Positions 38,082 to 47,669 of a stretch of 64,000 nt of DNA are shown here, piece by piece. Location of the stretch: contig CANGEW010000001.1 in assembly GCA_947452965.1 (NCBI GenBank), positions 124,001 to 188,000 of the forward strand, written 5' to 3'. This stretch comes from Chitinophagaceae bacterium. Its GTDB lineage: Bacteria; Bacteroidota; Bacteroidia; Chitinophagales; Chitinophagaceae. Position numbers and translations under genes: made by a program. Positions within the stretch are counted from its first letter, which is position 1, and every line of letters starts with the position of its first letter. The notes beneath the pieces are model-generated. The model saw only the letters and a program-made list of their open reading frames with translations, searched no databases and was not told the origin of the DNA.

Positions 38082-38208
38082 TGATTTGTTCCGAAATCTT
38101 GTTTCCTGATAACAAATTTACCAATTACGACCTCAATTTTTAGTTTATGCCTAGTTTATTAGGTATAAAATTTCGGTATGTACTAAAAAAAACACATTTT
38201 TGCAGATA

Positions 38209-38985
38209 ATGAGTCTGGTTAATCGTCATACTAATATCTATCACTCTCTGACTGAAAGAAAAAAACAGCAGAAAAAATCTTTTGCGGTGCTAATTGACCC
38301 CGACAAAGTGAACGATAGTAATATGGAAGAATTAATCGAACTTTCAATATCTTCTCATGTTGATTATTTTTTTGTAGGGGGAAGTTTGGTGATTTCTGAT
38401 TATTTGGATCAATGTATAAGTGTCATCAAACAAAAGTGTTCTATTCCGGTTGTATTGTTTCCAGGTAGTCCGTCTCAAATTTCAAAGAAGGCAGATGCTC
38501 TTTTATATCTTTCATTAATTAGTGGAAGAAATCCTGAATTATTAATTGGACAGCATGTGATTTCTGCGCCTCTTGTAAAACAAAGTGGTTTAGAAGTGAT
38601 GCCTACTGGATATATGGTAATCGATGGAGGAGCTCCTACAACTGTCTCCTACATTAGTAATGCTAATCCATTACCTTCAAATAAAAATGAAATTGCAGTA
38701 TGTACTGCAATGGCTGGCGAAATGTTAGGCATGAAACTAATTTATATGGATGCAGGTAGTGGCGCTAAAATGCCCATCAATGAGTCCATGATTCAAAAAG
38801 TATCTTCTTCCATTAATGTGCCATTAATTGTAGGTGGTGGAATTACCACACCTGAAAAAGCATACATAAATTGTAAAGCTGGAGCTGATGTAATCGTAGT
38901 AGGGAATGCAATAGAAAAAGACCCTAGCTTAATTAAGGATATTGCTGCTGCTATTCATTCTACCAACCTTGTTACATTGCAATAA
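38209..38985 (+). CDS. pcrB: Geranylgeranylglyceryl/heptaprenylglyceryl phosphate synthase
   Basis: Joins sn-glycerol-1-phosphate to a polyprenyl diphosphate, the first ether-bond step known from archaeal lipids. The TIM-barrel sequence shows FAVLIDPDKVND, FVGGSLVISDYLD, PVVLFPGSPSQISKKADALLYLSLISGRNP, MPTGYMVIDGG, IYMDAGSGAKMPI and VGGGITTPEKAYINCKAGADVIVVGNAIE. 258 aa from ATG 38209 (the ORF track begins at a TTG three codons earlier). Members occur in Bacteroidota, and their lipid product there is not well settled. Confidence 0.9.
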   Translation: MSLVNRHTNIYHSLTERKKQQKKSFAVLIDPDKVNDSNMEELIELSISSHVDYFFVGGSLVISDYLDQCISVIKQKCSIPVVLFPGSPSQISKKADALLYLSLISGRNPELLIGQHVISAPLVKQSGLEVMPTGYMVIDGGAPTTVSYISNANPLPSNKNEIAVCTAMAGEMLGMKLIYMDAGSGAKMPINESMIQKVSSSINVPLIVGGGITTPEKAYINCKAGADVIVVGNAIEKDPSLIKDIAAAIHSTNLVTLQ

Positions 38986-39080
38986 TGCACTTCCAGTAGT
39001 AAGTTTCCTATCACCCAGATTGAGTTTCTTAATTTTAAAAGTCATAAATAGTTTACCTTCACGTAACAGATACTTTTTTA

Positions 39081-40118
39081 ATGCCCAATCCTAATTTAAA
39101 TAGCAACAAAGACGCACTTCAATCTGCGGATAAAGAATTTGAAAACAATATTCGTCCAGGCTACATCAAAGAATTTAGTGGGCAAGGACAAATCATAGAT
39201 AATATCTCAGTTTTTATTAAGGCTTCTAAATTAAGAGGTGAGGCCTTAGATCATATTTTATTTCATGGCCCACCAGGATTAGGCAAAACAACTCTGTCAA
39301 GAATTGTTGCAAATGAAATGGGGGTTAATATTAAAGAAACTTCCGGACCGGTTATTGAAAAGCCTGGAGATTTAGCTGGCTTACTGACGAATCTAGAACC
39401 TAATGATGTACTGTTCATTGATGAAATACATAGACTAAGCACAGTAGTAGAAGAGTATCTATATGCTGCGATGGAGGATTTTAGAATTGATATTATGATT
39501 GATAGCGGCCCTAATGCAAGAAGTGTTCAATTGTCATTAAATCCATTTACCTTAATTGGTGCTACTACAAGAAGCGGTTTGCTAACTGCTCCGCTTTTAT
39601 CAAGATTTGGCATCAAATCAAGATTGGAATACTATGATGCAGAAACCTTAAAAAACATACTGTTAAGAAGTGCTACCATCTTAAAAACAAAAATAACCAG
39701 TGATGCTGCAGCAGAAATTGCCAGACGAAGCAGAGGTACACCCAGAATTGCAAATGGATTACTTAGAAGAGTAAGAGATTTTGCGCAAGTAATTGGAAAT
39801 GGTGTTATCGATATAGAAATCACAAAACATTCTCTAAAAGCATTAAATGTAGATGAGCATGGTTTAGATGAAATGGATAATAGAATTCTAAGTGCTATTA
39901 TTGAGAAATTTAAAGGAGGTCCTGTGGGTATCACAACCATTGCAACAGCCGTAGGAGAAGAAACAGGCACCCTTGAAGAGGTATATGAACCCTTTTTAAT
40001 TCAAGAAGGATTTATTATGCGCACCCCTCGTGGCAGGGAGGCTACCGAAAAAGCATACAGACACCTAGGAAAAGTGCCACACAAAGGTGGCACTATGAAT
40101 GATTTGTTTGGCTCATAA
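39081..40118 (+). CDS. ruvB: Holliday junction branch-migration helicase RuvB
   Basis: AAA+ motor of RuvAB. 345 aa with [18 protein letters not shown], Walker [10 protein letters not shown] (about residue 63), Walker [11 protein letters not shown], sensor 1 [21 protein letters not shown], and the winged-helix C-terminus ending with [10 protein letters not shown]-like [18 protein letters not shown]. Neither ruvA nor ruvC is adjacent. Confidence 0.97.
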   Translation: MPNPNLNSNKDALQSADKEFENNIRPGYIKEFSGQGQIIDNISVFIKASKLRGEALDHILFHGPPGLGKTTLSRIVANEMGVNIKETSGPVIEKPGDLAGLLTNLEPNDVLFIDEIHRLSTVVEEYLYAAMEDFRIDIMIDSGPNARSVQLSLNPFTLIGATTRSGLLTAPLLSRFGIKSRLEYYDAETLKNILLRSATILKTKITSDAAAEIARRSRGTPRIANGLLRRVRDFAQVIGNGVIDIEITKHSLKALNVDEHGLDEMDNRILSAIIEKFKGGPVGITTIATAVGEETGTLEEVYEPFLIQEGFIMRTPRGREATEKAYRHLGKVPHKGGTMNDLFGS

Positions 40119-40129
40119 TATTAATCATA

Positions 40130-40828
40130 TTAAGGCGTTACTACTAATCTAAAGCCATTCCCGTGAATATTTACTATCTCTATTTTTTCGTCTTCTTTCA
40201 AATATTTTCGAAGTTTTGCAATATAAACATCCATACTTCTTCCATTAAAGTATGTGTCACTTCCCCAAATTCTCTTTAAAGCGGCTTCTCTGGTTAGTAA
40301 ATCATTTTTATGTTCAGCAAGCATCTTCAATAAATCATTTTCTTTTGGAGAGAGGACTTGAACCTTACCATTGATTGTTAATTCTCTTAAACGAGGATTA
40401 AAATGGTATTGCCCTAAATCAAACTCAGCATGAAGCTCCTCTCTGTGAGTTTCTTCATTTCTTTTAATGATTGCTTTTATTTTATGAAGTAATACTTCAC
40501 TATCAAAAGGCTTTGTTATATAATCATCAGCACCTAGCTTATACCCTTGAATTACATCTTCTTTCATTGTTTTTGCACTTAAAAAAAACAAAGGAACATC
40601 TGGATTAATATCTCTAATGGATTCTGCTAAAGCAAAACCATCCATATTAGGCATCATTACATCTAGAAGACAAAGATCAAATTTCTCTCTTTGAAAAGCG
40701 GCCAAACCTAAGCGACCATCTCGCTCTAGTACAACTTGATACTCATTTAATTCAAGATAATTTTTTAAGACCAGGCCAAGATTAGTATCATCTTCGCACA
40801 ATAGGATTTTGGGGGTTACTGTTTCCAT
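40130..40828 (-). CDS. rprY: OmpR-family response regulator, RprY-like
   Basis: 232 aa: receiver domain (ILLCEDDTNLGLVLKNYLEL, phospho-acceptor Asp in LCLLDVMMPNMDG at about residue 54, Lys in YITKPF) and a winged-helix DNA-binding domain (LTREAALKRIWGSDTYFNGRSMDVYIAKLRKYL). The strong similarity in pattern to Bacteroidota RprY supports the symbol. No histidine kinase is adjacent. An 8-bp inverted repeat lies 30-58 bases upstream of its start. Confidence 0.87.
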   Translation of the reverse strand: METVTPKILLCEDDTNLGLVLKNYLELNEYQVVLERDGRLGLAAFQREKFDLCLLDVMMPNMDGFALAESIRDINPDVPLFFLSAKTMKEDVIQGYKLGADDYITKPFDSEVLLHKIKAIIKRNEETHREELHAEFDLGQYHFNPRLRELTINGKVQVLSPKENDLLKMLAEHKNDLLTREAALKRIWGSDTYFNGRSMDVYIAKLRKYLKEDEKIEIVNIHGNGFRLVVTP

Positions 40829-41133
40829 GATAGTAAGTTTTGTAAGTCCAAATTATACTATTCAAGTTAGAGTTTATATTGAATAGCAATAATGTTTTGT
40901 TAAAGGTCTGCTATTTATTCTATACCATACCAAAATAACCAACACCCATAAAACCCTTATTAAACAGCTGACTATGTGTTGTTTATCATTTTGTTCCACA
41001 AAAAATTCTGATGCTCCTTAGCTAGCAGAATAAAAAAAATTTGATTATAATGAATTGTTATATAACTTCGCTTCGGTTTTTCATAGGATATTGGATTTTA
41101 AAGCGGGGCTAGATTTTCATCTTGGCCCTTTTT
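40829..41133. other. Gap between rprY and recQ with regulatory elements
   Basis: 305 bases with no supported protein gene. Contains the inverted repeat CTATTCAA-N13-TTGAATAG (40858-40886) upstream of rprY and, on the plus strand, a promoter-like TTTG-N19-TAACTTCG followed by a terminator, a candidate small RNA. Confidence 0.6.
40858..40886. repeat. Inverted repeat upstream of rprY
   Basis: CTATTCAA and TTGAATAG are perfect reverse complements with a 13-base spacer, located 30 bases before the rprY ATG. Could be an operator or a 5' leader hairpin. Confidence 0.5.
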
Positions 41134-41140
41134 TTATTTT
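41070..41140 (+). ncRNA. Candidate small RNA, promoter to terminator
   Basis: TTTG (41040-41043), 19 bases, TAACTTCG (41063-41070) matches the Bacteroidota promoter layout with one -7 mismatch. A hairpin GGGGCTAGA-TTTTCA-TCTTGGCCCT (41105-41130) ends in TTTTTTTATTTT. Its wobble pairs are G-U only on the plus strand. No plus-strand gene needs this terminator, because rprY and recQ are both on the minus strand. Predicted RNA about 60-65 nt. The boundaries are inference. Confidence 0.35.
41105..41140 (+). terminator. Plus-strand rho-independent terminator
   Basis: A 9-bp stem with one bulge and G-U wobbles, then TTTTTTTATTTT. The T-run overlaps the recQ stop codon (41134-41136). The arrangement mirrors the terminator at 36951, including GGGGCT at the stem start and the TTTTTATTTT end. 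Confidence 0.7.
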
Positions 41141-43038
41141 ATATGAAACCGACCTTCATTATCTGTATAGATTTTATTTTCGGAAAGTAAATAATCAATC
41201 GCTTTTTCACATGCCGCTTCATTCAATATGGATATTTGTTCCAGTATTTCCTTTATAGTAATGGGACGAGTTTTTATACATTGAAGGATTGATTCTATAA
41301 AATTAGTAGTCTCATTTTGCGGAGCTTTATTTTTTTGTTTGCAGCAGTCACAAATACCACATGGTTGAATGTTTAGATCATTAAAATAATTGCCTATCAT
41401 AACAGCTCTACAAAGTGTTTGATTTTTCACAAAGTTCAGCATGTCTTTTATTCTGGATTCATGACGGGTTCTTCTTGATTGCAAAGCCTTTATATTGAAA
41501 GAAAAATCATCCTGATACATTCTGTTTTTAAATAAATAGATTTGTGGCATTTCGGAAGGCGGAATGTATTGAATAATTTGAAGTTGATGTAATCTTCTTA
41601 ATTGAGATTTCACCTTATCAACTGGCTGGCTAATTAATTTTGCCAACAGCGTTTCATGAATATTTGTTTTACTGTCAAAAACGCCCTCATAACTTCTTAG
41701 CAATGCTTTTACAATGGGTTCAAGAACTGGGTCTATTTCTTCGAGATCTCTCAACTGTTCTTTGGTGGCAGTAAACTCGATGGTAGATGATTGAAAAGAT
41801 TTGTCAGAGATACTTATTAATTCTTCTTGTGATAAAGCTTGTAATGCATACGTTGCTTGCAATATGTTGATTTTAAAAACTTCTGAAAAAAGTGCGATAT
41901 CAAAATCAAAGGATTGCCCCTCTCCAATTCCTGCAGGAACTTTGAGATAGTTCATCAAATCAATATAAATTTTCTTCAACGTAACTAGATCTGGATATCT
42001 ATACTCAATAGTTTTATATAAATCAGCCTCGTCTTTTGATTCAAAAAACAATATTGCTTGAGCGTTTTTCCCGTCCCTTCCTGCGCGCCCTGCTTCTTGA
42101 TAGTAATTTTCAATACTCTCAGGAATATTATAATGTATAACCATGCGAACATCTGGCTTGTCAATGCCCATGCCAAATGCATTTGTACAAACCATACAAT
42201 TTATATTATTCTTTTGCCACTCATCTTGTTTTTTAGCTCTTTCCAGATTTTGCAAGCCTCCGTGATAATAATCTGCTTTTATTTTATAAAGTTTTAACCA
42301 GTCACTAACTTGTTTGGCTTCTCTTCTACTTTTACAATAAACAATGGAACTGCCATCTTTCAAAGATTGAATAAGTTCTTTCACTGCAATTTGTTTGGAG
42401 TGTGGCTTAATCACTTTGTAGGACAAATTAGGTCTTGCAAAAGATTGTTGAAATAACTTATGATTTTTTTTGAATGATAATTTTTCGCAAATGTCTTTTT
42501 GAACATCTTTTGTTGCGGAAGCTGTTAGTGCAATTACAGTCACATTAGGCAATATGGAGCGGAGTGTTGCTATATTAAGATAAGAAGGCCTAAAATCATA
42601 TCCCCATTGTGAAATACAATGAGCCTCATCCACTACAATCAATGAAGGCTGAATTGCATCCACATATTCCTTAAACAAATCTGTTTCAATTCTTTCGGGA
42701 GAAATATATAAAAATTTGTAATTGCCAAAAGCCGCATTTTGAATGGTTTTTTTAACCTCAAAAAAAGACATGCCTGAATAAATTGCCAATGCAGGGATGC
42801 CTCTTTTTGAAAGGTTTTCCACCTGGTCTTTCATTAATGCAATCAATGGACTAACCACTAAACAGATCCCTTCCAACATCATGGCTGGAACTTGAAAACA
42901 AATCGATTTTCCGCCGCCCGTTGGCAATAAAGCCAACACATCATGCTTAGAAAGTACCGCTTGGATAATTTCTTGCTGCATGGGTCTAAACTTTTGGTGA
43001 CCCCAATATTTTTTTAATGTGGAAATACTATCTGTCAT
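41134..43038 (-). CDS. recQ: ATP-dependent DNA helicase RecQ (short form)
   Basis: 634-aa superfamily 2 helicase: Walker [17 protein letters not shown] (about residue 37-50), DEAH box [19 protein letters not shown], motif [15 protein letters not shown], and RecQ zinc site CGICDCCKQ near residue 560. After the zinc site there is only a short winged-type segment and no recognisable HRDC domain, so it is the shorter of the RecQ forms usual in Bacteroidota. Confidence 0.93.
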   Translation of the reverse strand: MTDSISTLKKYWGHQKFRPMQQEIIQAVLSKHDVLALLPTGGGKSICFQVPAMMLEGICLVVSPLIALMKDQVENLSKRGIPALAIYSGMSFFEVKKTIQNAAFGNYKFLYISPERIETDLFKEYVDAIQPSLIVVDEAHCISQWGYDFRPSYLNIATLRSILPNVTVIALTASATKDVQKDICEKLSFKKNHKLFQQSFARPNLSYKVIKPHSKQIAVKELIQSLKDGSSIVYCKSRREAKQVSDWLKLYKIKADYYHGGLQNLERAKKQDEWQKNNINCMVCTNAFGMGIDKPDVRMVIHYNIPESIENYYQEAGRAGRDGKNAQAILFFESKDEADLYKTIEYRYPDLVTLKKIYIDLMNYLKVPAGIGEGQSFDFDIALFSEVFKINILQATYALQALSQEELISISDKSFQSSTIEFTATKEQLRDLEEIDPVLEPIVKALLRSYEGVFDSKTNIHETLLAKLISQPVDKVKSQLRRLHQLQIIQYIPPSEMPQIYLFKNRMYQDDFSFNIKALQSRRTRHESRIKDMLNFVKNQTLCRAVMIGNYFNDLNIQPCGICDCCKQKNKAPQNETTNFIESILQCIKTRPITIKEILEQISILNEAACEKAIDYLLSENKIYTDNEGRFHIK

Positions 43039-43190
43039 TACTGCTTCAAAAAAATAACATTCTTAGATAAAGGTTTAAATGGTTGGCTAAGTTACGCAAA
43101 ACAGGTGCGATAAAAGAAGAGAAAAACTTTCTTATTGTTGTTAAATGTCAACAAGAGGAAAAAGTCATTTTTGGTCACTAACACAGATAA

Positions 43191-45305
43191 CTAGATAACT
43201 TTTTTAATAAATAAGCGCAATGAAATTATTGCCAATACAAGATCACTACAGCCCATTGTGATAGACGCAAAAATTGGCGTCAATAAACCGAAAGCTGCTA
43301 CGGGTATGGCGATAATATTGTATGAAAAAGCCCAAAATAAATTTTGTTTAATGGTAATAAAAGTATGTTTACCTAATCCAAGTGCCTCGGGTAAATTATT
43401 TAGACCTTGGTTCATCAATATCACATCTGCATGTTGTAATGCCAATTGAGATGCGTCGCTAATAGAAATGCCCAACGTAGCTTTCGCCAAAGCTGGAGCA
43501 TCATTGACACCATCGCCTATCATTGCCGTAGGTTTTTGAAAATTGAGTTCAGCAATTTTTTCCATTTTTTGGGCAGGTGAGTATTCTGCAAAAACTTTTT
43601 GAATTCCTAGCTCATTAGCCACTCTATCTGCTTTTTGCTGTACGTCTCCTGTTAACATCACAGTGGAAATTTGGTTTTTATGAAGCCATTGAATCACTTC
43701 TTTCGCCTCGGGCCTGATTTCATCTTTTACATCAACCCAACCAATGAGTGCCTTGTTTTTTAATACGTAAATATTATGAAAAGGTTGTGTTGGTTTTTCT
43801 GTGCAAATTTTTTGAGAGCCAGCTTCAAAAACATTTCCGTCATAATCCTCTCCTTTTATTCCCACCCCTTTTATCTCTTCGATAGATTTCCATTTTATCA
43901 AATTACTTTTATTCCATTCTTTTGAAATACACAATGCTATGGGATGATTAGAATATTTTTCTAGAGAATATACAATAGATTGAAACTCCTTTTCATCAAT
44001 CGTTGTATTGAACTGATTCATCACAAATTGTCCGGTTGTTAAAGTGCCTGTTTTATCAAAAACAATTTGCTCAATAGTTTTGAAAGACTCCAAGCAAGAA
44101 GCGTTTCTAAATACAATGCCTTTTTTGGCTGCACGACCTAATCCAACAGAAATGGCTGCCGGAGTGGCTAAGCCCATAGCACATGGACAAGAAATTACCA
44201 ATACTGCTATGGCTCTCATAATTGACAAATCAATTGGAATAGTAAATAAAAAATGGTTAGCTAAAAAAGTAAGCGTTGCAATACTAATTACTACAGGAAC
44301 AAAAACAGCACTGATTTTATCTGCCAATTTTTGCATGGGTGGTTTTTCCGACTGTGCTGTTTCCACCATTGTAATAATCCCAGACAATACGGTATCTTTT
44401 CCGGTAGCTACTACTTGAGCTTTTGCAGAACCTGAATCTATAATACTTCCTCCAATTAAAAAATCCTTTTTTGATTTGCTTACAGGTATACTTTCGCCCG
44501 TAATAATTGCTTCATTTGCAGTGCAATCACCCCATAATATTTTACAATCTATAGGCACTTGTTCGCCTGTTTTAATTAACAACAGATCTCCTGTTTTTAA
44601 TTGAGTATTTTCAACTTGAAAAATTTGTTCTTGATGTTGATCATCAAAGGCAATCATGTTTGCCATCACTTTTTGAGATTGAACCAACTTGTTCAAAGAT
44701 TTTTGAGTGGCAAGTTTTGTTTGTTCTTCAAGATAATTGCCTAGTAAAACCAAAGTAATAATAGATGCGGTTGTTTCAAAGAAAATATAATTGACATCTT
44801 GAAAATAAAGCAAGCCTGCAACACTGTATATAAATGCAACCAAGGCGCCCAATGATACTAAAACATTCATGTTTGCAACGCCACTTAAAAGGCTATGAAA
44901 AGCACTTTTTCCAAAATACAACATCCCTACCATAAATACAGGAATGCATAAAAACAATTGAACCCAGGGGTTACTTAACGCATGAAATGGCAACCATTGA
45001 TGAAACATGTGAAGCATCAAAACAAGTGTAAATGGAAGGGTAAACAAAAAAAGTTGCTTGTTTCTAAACCTAGGTCTTTTTTTATTTTTTATCGGATTAT
45101 TTGTATCCACCACAGTGTATCCTAAATCATCAATCCCTTTTTTTAGTTTTTCTACATCTAGGGTATCTTCATGGGTGAACACTACTTTCCCATCAATAGG
45201 ATTCACAGAAATGTTGGTCACCCCTTTTTTTTCAAGGTATCTATTGATACTTAACGCACAATTACTGCAGGTCATTCCCTCAACTTTCCAATCTATTTGA
45301 TTCAT
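43191..45305 (-). CDS. copA: Copper-translocating P-type ATPase
   Basis: P1B-type ATPase exporting Cu(I) from the cytoplasm. One N-terminal HMA domain (GMTCSNC at about residues 10-16), eight-helix topology, ion-path motif ISCPCAMGLATPAA (CPC, about residue 373), phosphorylation motif FDKTGTLTTG (about 415), SNHPIA (HP) and GDGVNDAPAL. CPC fits copper or silver rather than zinc/cadmium, although substrate choice is inference. No copper regulator or chaperone is adjacent. Confidence 0.93.
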   Translation of the reverse strand: MNQIDWKVEGMTCSNCALSINRYLEKKGVTNISVNPIDGKVVFTHEDTLDVEKLKKGIDDLGYTVVDTNNPIKNKKRPRFRNKQLFLFTLPFTLVLMLHMFHQWLPFHALSNPWVQLFLCIPVFMVGMLYFGKSAFHSLLSGVANMNVLVSLGALVAFIYSVAGLLYFQDVNYIFFETTASIITLVLLGNYLEEQTKLATQKSLNKLVQSQKVMANMIAFDDQHQEQIFQVENTQLKTGDLLLIKTGEQVPIDCKILWGDCTANEAIITGESIPVSKSKKDFLIGGSIIDSGSAKAQVVATGKDTVLSGIITMVETAQSEKPPMQKLADKISAVFVPVVISIATLTFLANHFLFTIPIDLSIMRAIAVLVISCPCAMGLATPAAISVGLGRAAKKGIVFRNASCLESFKTIEQIVFDKTGTLTTGQFVMNQFNTTIDEKEFQSIVYSLEKYSNHPIALCISKEWNKSNLIKWKSIEEIKGVGIKGEDYDGNVFEAGSQKICTEKPTQPFHNIYVLKNKALIGWVDVKDEIRPEAKEVIQWLHKNQISTVMLTGDVQQKADRVANELGIQKVFAEYSPAQKMEKIAELNFQKPTAMIGDGVNDAPALAKATLGISISDASQLALQHADVILMNQGLNNLPEALGLGKHTFITIKQNLFWAFSYNIIAIPVAAFGLLTPIFASITMGCSDLVLAIISLRLFIKKVI

Positions 45306-45367
45306 ATCACAAAATTATCTTTTTAGTAGCAATGAAAAGTTATCCATTATGAAATTATCTTTATGAT

Positions 45368-45781
45368 ATGGATTTGAAATTTAGTATATCTGAGATAAAA
45401 AAAGCAGCTGATTGGATAATTGAAATCAGTTCACCTAACAAGTGCTTTGCGTTTCATGGTGAAATGGGTGCGGGTAAAACAACCTTAATTACAACTATTT
45501 GTCAACAACTGGGCGTTACTCAAAGTATAGGTAGTCCAACCTTTTCAATTATCAACGAATATGTAAACTCACAAGGGGAGATACTATATCACATTGATTT
45601 ATACCGTCTAAAAGATGAACAAGAGGCAATAGTTGCTGGAGTAGAGGAATGTATCTATTCTGGTCATTATTGTTTTGTAGAATGGCCAGAGAAAGCAATA
45701 GGTATTTTTCCGGAATCAACGGTTCATTGTTATTTGAACAGTACAGGTATGGATAGTAGAAACTTGCAATTAAAGTTGTAA
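45368..45781 (+). CDS. tsaE: tRNA threonylcarbamoyladenosine biosynthesis ATPase TsaE
   Basis: ATPase partner of TsaB/TsaD in t6A37 modification. 137 aa with P-loop HGEMGAGKTTLI (about residues 34-45), SPTFSIINEY and HIDLYRLKDEQE, CFVEWPEKA. A TATCTTTA element ends five bases before the ATG, implying a leaderless message. The alanine dehydrogenase gene follows after 42 bases. Confidence 0.94.
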   Translation: MDLKFSISEIKKAADWIIEISSPNKCFAFHGEMGAGKTTLITTICQQLGVTQSIGSPTFSIINEYVNSQGEILYHIDLYRLKDEQEAIVAGVEECIYSGHYCFVEWPEKAIGIFPESTVHCYLNSTGMDSRNLQLKL

Positions 45782-45823
45782 ATTGACTCACTTTCGGGAA
45801 TATTTCATTAAATATTTTTTATT

Positions 45824-47038
45824 ATGGCAGTAAATAAACCATTTATTTCTTCTTCCTTTTCATATGAAACCCTTGAGGAAAAACTAGATGTAAAACCTAA
45901 AGGATCTTCTCTATTAATTGGCATTCCCAAGGAAGATTCATTTAATGAAAATAGAATTGCTTTAACTCCGGAAGGTGTGGGCGTTTTAGTGGCAAATGGC
46001 CATGGTGTGGTTATTGAATCAAATGCTGGCAAAGGCTCTAATTATAGTGATCGTGACTACAGTGAAGCAGGCGCAAAAATTGTATTTGATAAAACAGAGA
46101 TTTTTAATTGTGATATCATTGTAAAAAGTGCACCTGTTAGTGAAGCTGATTGTGAATTATTACAGCCAAATACAACCATCATATCGCCTATTCATATGGC
46201 TATTATGAAAAAAAGTATTTTGGAAAAAATGATGGAAAAAAAAGTTACTGCTGTAAGTTTTGAGAATTTAAAAGACGATAGCGGACACAACCCCATTGTA
46301 AGAAGTATGAGTGAAATAGCTGGTAGTGCTGTAATGTTAATTGCGGGACAATATTTAAGTAATGCCAACAATGGTAAAGGAGTTTTAGTAGGAGGCATTA
46401 GTGGGATACCTCCTACCAAAGTAATTATTATTGGCGCAGGAATTGTAGGTGAAAATGCTGCTAGAACCGCTTTAGCTATGGGGGCCAGTGTAAAAGTTTT
46501 TGACAATAGTATTTATAGATTAAAACGATTACAAAATAATATTGGCGTAAGAATGTGGACCTCTGTCTTAGAGCCAAAAATCTTAAGCAAACAATTAAAA
46601 AGTTGTGACGTTGCAATAGGCGCCTTAAGTGGCGCTGCAGGGAGAACGCCAGTTGTTGTTACAGAAGAAATGGTAAGTAATATGAGGCCTGGTTCGGTGA
46701 TTGTTGATGTAAGTATTGATCATGGTGGTTGTTTTGAAACCAGTATGGTGACATCACATGAAAAACCCGTTTTCACGAAATTTGATATTATCCATTATTG
46801 CGTACCCAATATTCCAAGTGGTTTTGCGCGCACTGCTTCACAAGCTATTAGCAATGTATTAATGCCATTACTAATAGAAACTGGAGAAGATGGGGGAATT
46901 GATAATATTGTATGGCACAAAGTAAATATCAGAAGTGGCCTCTATTTATTTAAAGGTAGTCTTACAAACTTTTATCTAAGCGAGAGGTTTGATTTAAAAT
47001 ATACTGACCTAAATTTATTAATTGCCAGCAGAAGGTAG
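45824..47038 (+). CDS. ald: Alanine dehydrogenase
   Basis: NAD-dependent L-alanine/pyruvate interconversion. 404 aa; N-terminal domain IGIPKEDSFNENRIALTPEGVGVL, catalytic-region motifs, and the Rossmann NAD site VIIIGAGIVGENAARTAL (about residue 205). VNIRSGLYLFKGSLTNFYLSERF at the C-terminus is lineage-specific. The N-terminal domain is shared with transhydrogenase PntA, but length and C-terminus fit Ald. The gene is convergent with the small ABC ATPase. Confidence 0.88.
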   Translation: MAVNKPFISSSFSYETLEEKLDVKPKGSSLLIGIPKEDSFNENRIALTPEGVGVLVANGHGVVIESNAGKGSNYSDRDYSEAGAKIVFDKTEIFNCDIIVKSAPVSEADCELLQPNTTIISPIHMAIMKKSILEKMMEKKVTAVSFENLKDDSGHNPIVRSMSEIAGSAVMLIAGQYLSNANNGKGVLVGGISGIPPTKVIIIGAGIVGENAARTALAMGASVKVFDNSIYRLKRLQNNIGVRMWTSVLEPKILSKQLKSCDVAIGALSGAAGRTPVVVTEEMVSNMRPGSVIVDVSIDHGGCFETSMVTSHEKPVFTKFDIIHYCVPNIPSGFARTASQAISNVLMPLLIETGEDGGIDNIVWHKVNIRSGLYLFKGSLTNFYLSERFDLKYTDLNLLIASRR

Positions 47039-47043
47039 ATTGA

Positions 47044-47661
47044 TTATTTATATTTCTCAATATCTATTATTACAGAGCAGTGTTGATATTCATTAGGATC
47101 GTTGCTGCTAATAATTACTAATTTGTTATGAGTGTATTTAGAAATCAATTCTTGATATAATATAATACCATTGTTATCTAAATTAGAGGTCGGTTCATCT
47201 AATAGTAACAAAGAAGTATTACTAAAAAAAGCCTGGGCTAATTTTAATCTTTGTTTCATGCCACTACTATAATATCTTATTTGCTTTTCAGCATCTTTCA
47301 ATAATCCAACTTCTGCTAAAATATCTTTACTGGGCAGAATAAGTTGTTTAAATGAGTTATGAAAATTCAGAAATTCTAGTGCGGTCATTTCTTCAATTAG
47401 CTCAAGATAAGGAGCTGCAATAGATAAATATTGATATGCCAATTCGTTTGAGATCGAAGAATGGTTTAACATATCATGATAAGATATTTTTCCTTCGCTT
47501 TGCATGATGGCGCCGGCTATAGTTTGGAGTAAAGTAGATTTGCCCGAACCATTTATACCTGTAATAGCATAGGAATGTTGCTGAATAAATTCGAAAGATA
47601 CATTTCTAAAAATCCATTGGTTGTTGTATCTTTTTCCAATATTATGAAGGGAGACTTGCAT
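47044..47661 (-). CDS. Small ABC transporter ATP-binding protein
   Basis: 205-aa ATPase with Walker A GINGSGKSTLL (about residue 36), signature YYSSGMKQR, Walker B LLLLDEPTSNLD and a degenerate H-loop. No permease is adjacent. It lies eight bases after lpxA on the same strand, so it is probably co-expressed with lipid A genes. CcmA-like haem-exporter ATPases have this size, but linkage gives no support for that; substrate unknown. Confidence 0.83.
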   Translation of the reverse strand: MQVSLHNIGKRYNNQWIFRNVSFEFIQQHSYAITGINGSGKSTLLQTIAGAIMQSEGKISYHDMLNHSSISNELAYQYLSIAAPYLELIEEMTALEFLNFHNSFKQLILPSKDILAEVGLLKDAEKQIRYYSSGMKQRLKLAQAFFSNTSLLLLDEPTSNLDNNGIILYQELISKYTHNKLVIISSNDPNEYQHCSVIIDIEKYK

Positions 47662-47669
47662 TTGATTAA

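Noticed and set aside
41055-41258. 67-aa plus-strand ORF
   Set aside because: Starts with TTG, contains the terminator hairpin and runs antisense into recQ; no protein-like features.
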